This document shows, in pieces, positions 5,461-5,658 of a stretch of 5,658 nt of DNA; the stretch's first letter is position 1; each line of letters opens with the position of its first letter. Source of the stretch: UBA2450 sp045132035 (GTDB lineage: Bacteria > Bacillota_I > Bacilli_A > RFN20 > CAG-826); NCBI GenBank assembly GCA_045132035.1, contig JBGURM010000081.1, positions 1 to 5,658 on the forward strand. Reading direction: 5' to 3'. The notes beneath the pieces were generated by a model. That model saw nothing but the letters and a program-made list of their open reading frames with translations, made no database searches and was not told the DNA's origin. The position numbers and the translations under genes are program-made.

Positions 5461-5658
5461 AGCAATTGAGTTGGCTCACGAATTAAAGAAAGAACTCAAT
5501 TCTCTTCCATTGTTCCAAGAATATAAACGAATCAAAGGACTAGTGGATTCTTCCGAAGAATTAAAAGAATTAAAGACAAAAATTGTAAAAGCTAATTCTA
5601 GTGAGAAAAAAACGCTGCTAGATGAATATAACTCTCACCCACTTGTTGTTAATTACAA
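5453..5658 (+). CDS. YlbF/YmcA-family protein, 3' end cut off by window edge
   Basis: The frame opens at ATG 5453, overlapping the last 8 nt of miaB, and stays open for 68 codons to the window edge. The visible part is highly charged and helical: LFQEYKRIKGLVDSSEELKE (20-39), a variable linker, then YNSHPLVVNY (59-68). This short helical-hairpin pattern fits the YlbF/YmcA (formerly DUF964) family, whose members run about 110-150 residues. In B. subtilis, ymcA lies just downstream of miaB, and YlbF, YmcA and YaaT form a complex that works with RNase Y in mRNA maturation. Position alone cannot say whether this is the YlbF or the YmcA type, so no symbol is given. The C-terminus, where YlbF carries a cysteine-rich tail, is outside the window. 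Confidence 0.75.
   Translation, partial: MSKAIELAHELKKELNSLPLFQEYKRIKGLVDSSEELKELKTKIVKANSSEKKTLLDEYNSHPLVVNY

Noticed and set aside
1..5658. Mobile element, prophage, CRISPR or defence system
   Set aside because: All genes are conserved housekeeping genes on one strand in a conserved order. There are no transposase or integrase motifs, long terminal repeats or spacer-repeat arrays.

Overview
This window is an ordinary but informative piece of core genome from a low-GC, Gram-positive-type bacterium. All genes lie on the + strand. Gene content and order (cinA, recA, rny, ymdB, miaB, a YlbF/YmcA-family gene) match the conserved recA-rny-ymdB-miaB neighbourhood of Bacillus and relatives. The pbpX, spoVS, tdh and kbl genes that I recall in that stretch of B. 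subtilis are absent. AT-rich coding, exclusive TAA stops and only two Trp codons (both TGG) suggest a compact-genome Bacilli/Erysipelotrichia/Mollicutes-related lineage. That placement is inference, not proof. No in-frame TGA occurs in any gene, so the genetic code (4 or 11) cannot be decided from this window.

Layout: positions 1-321 hold the last 106 codons of a CinA/PncC-type protein. A 59-nt gap carries a T-run/A-run inverted repeat and a strong Shine-Dalgarno. recA (381-1379) follows and ends at a clear intrinsic terminator (1387-1411). Positions 1412-1633 hold no gene. They contain a good promoter (-10 TATAAT at 1466-1471) and about 156 nt of predicted 5' leader with several hairpins. 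The leader precedes rny (1634-3208, RNase Y). A perfect hairpin spans the rny stop codon. It is followed by ymdB (3233-4018, TTG start, weak ribosome binding site), then miaB two bases later (4021-5460), then a YlbF/YmcA-family gene that overlaps miaB by 8 nt and runs off the right edge.

There appear to be two transcription units. The first is cinA-recA (NMN deamidase-type domain plus homologous recombination), closed by the terminator. The second is rny-ymdB-miaB-ylbF-like, driven by the promoter at 1444-1471. The second unit joins a membrane-anchored endoribonuclease, a metallophosphoesterase of the YmdB family, a tRNA-modifying radical SAM enzyme and a relative of the YlbF/YmcA proteins that act with RNase Y in B. 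subtilis. It therefore looks like an RNA-metabolism operon.

I found no phage, transposon, CRISPR or defence system. The least explained element is the structured leader upstream of rny, which has mutually exclusive pairing options and could be a regulatory RNA.
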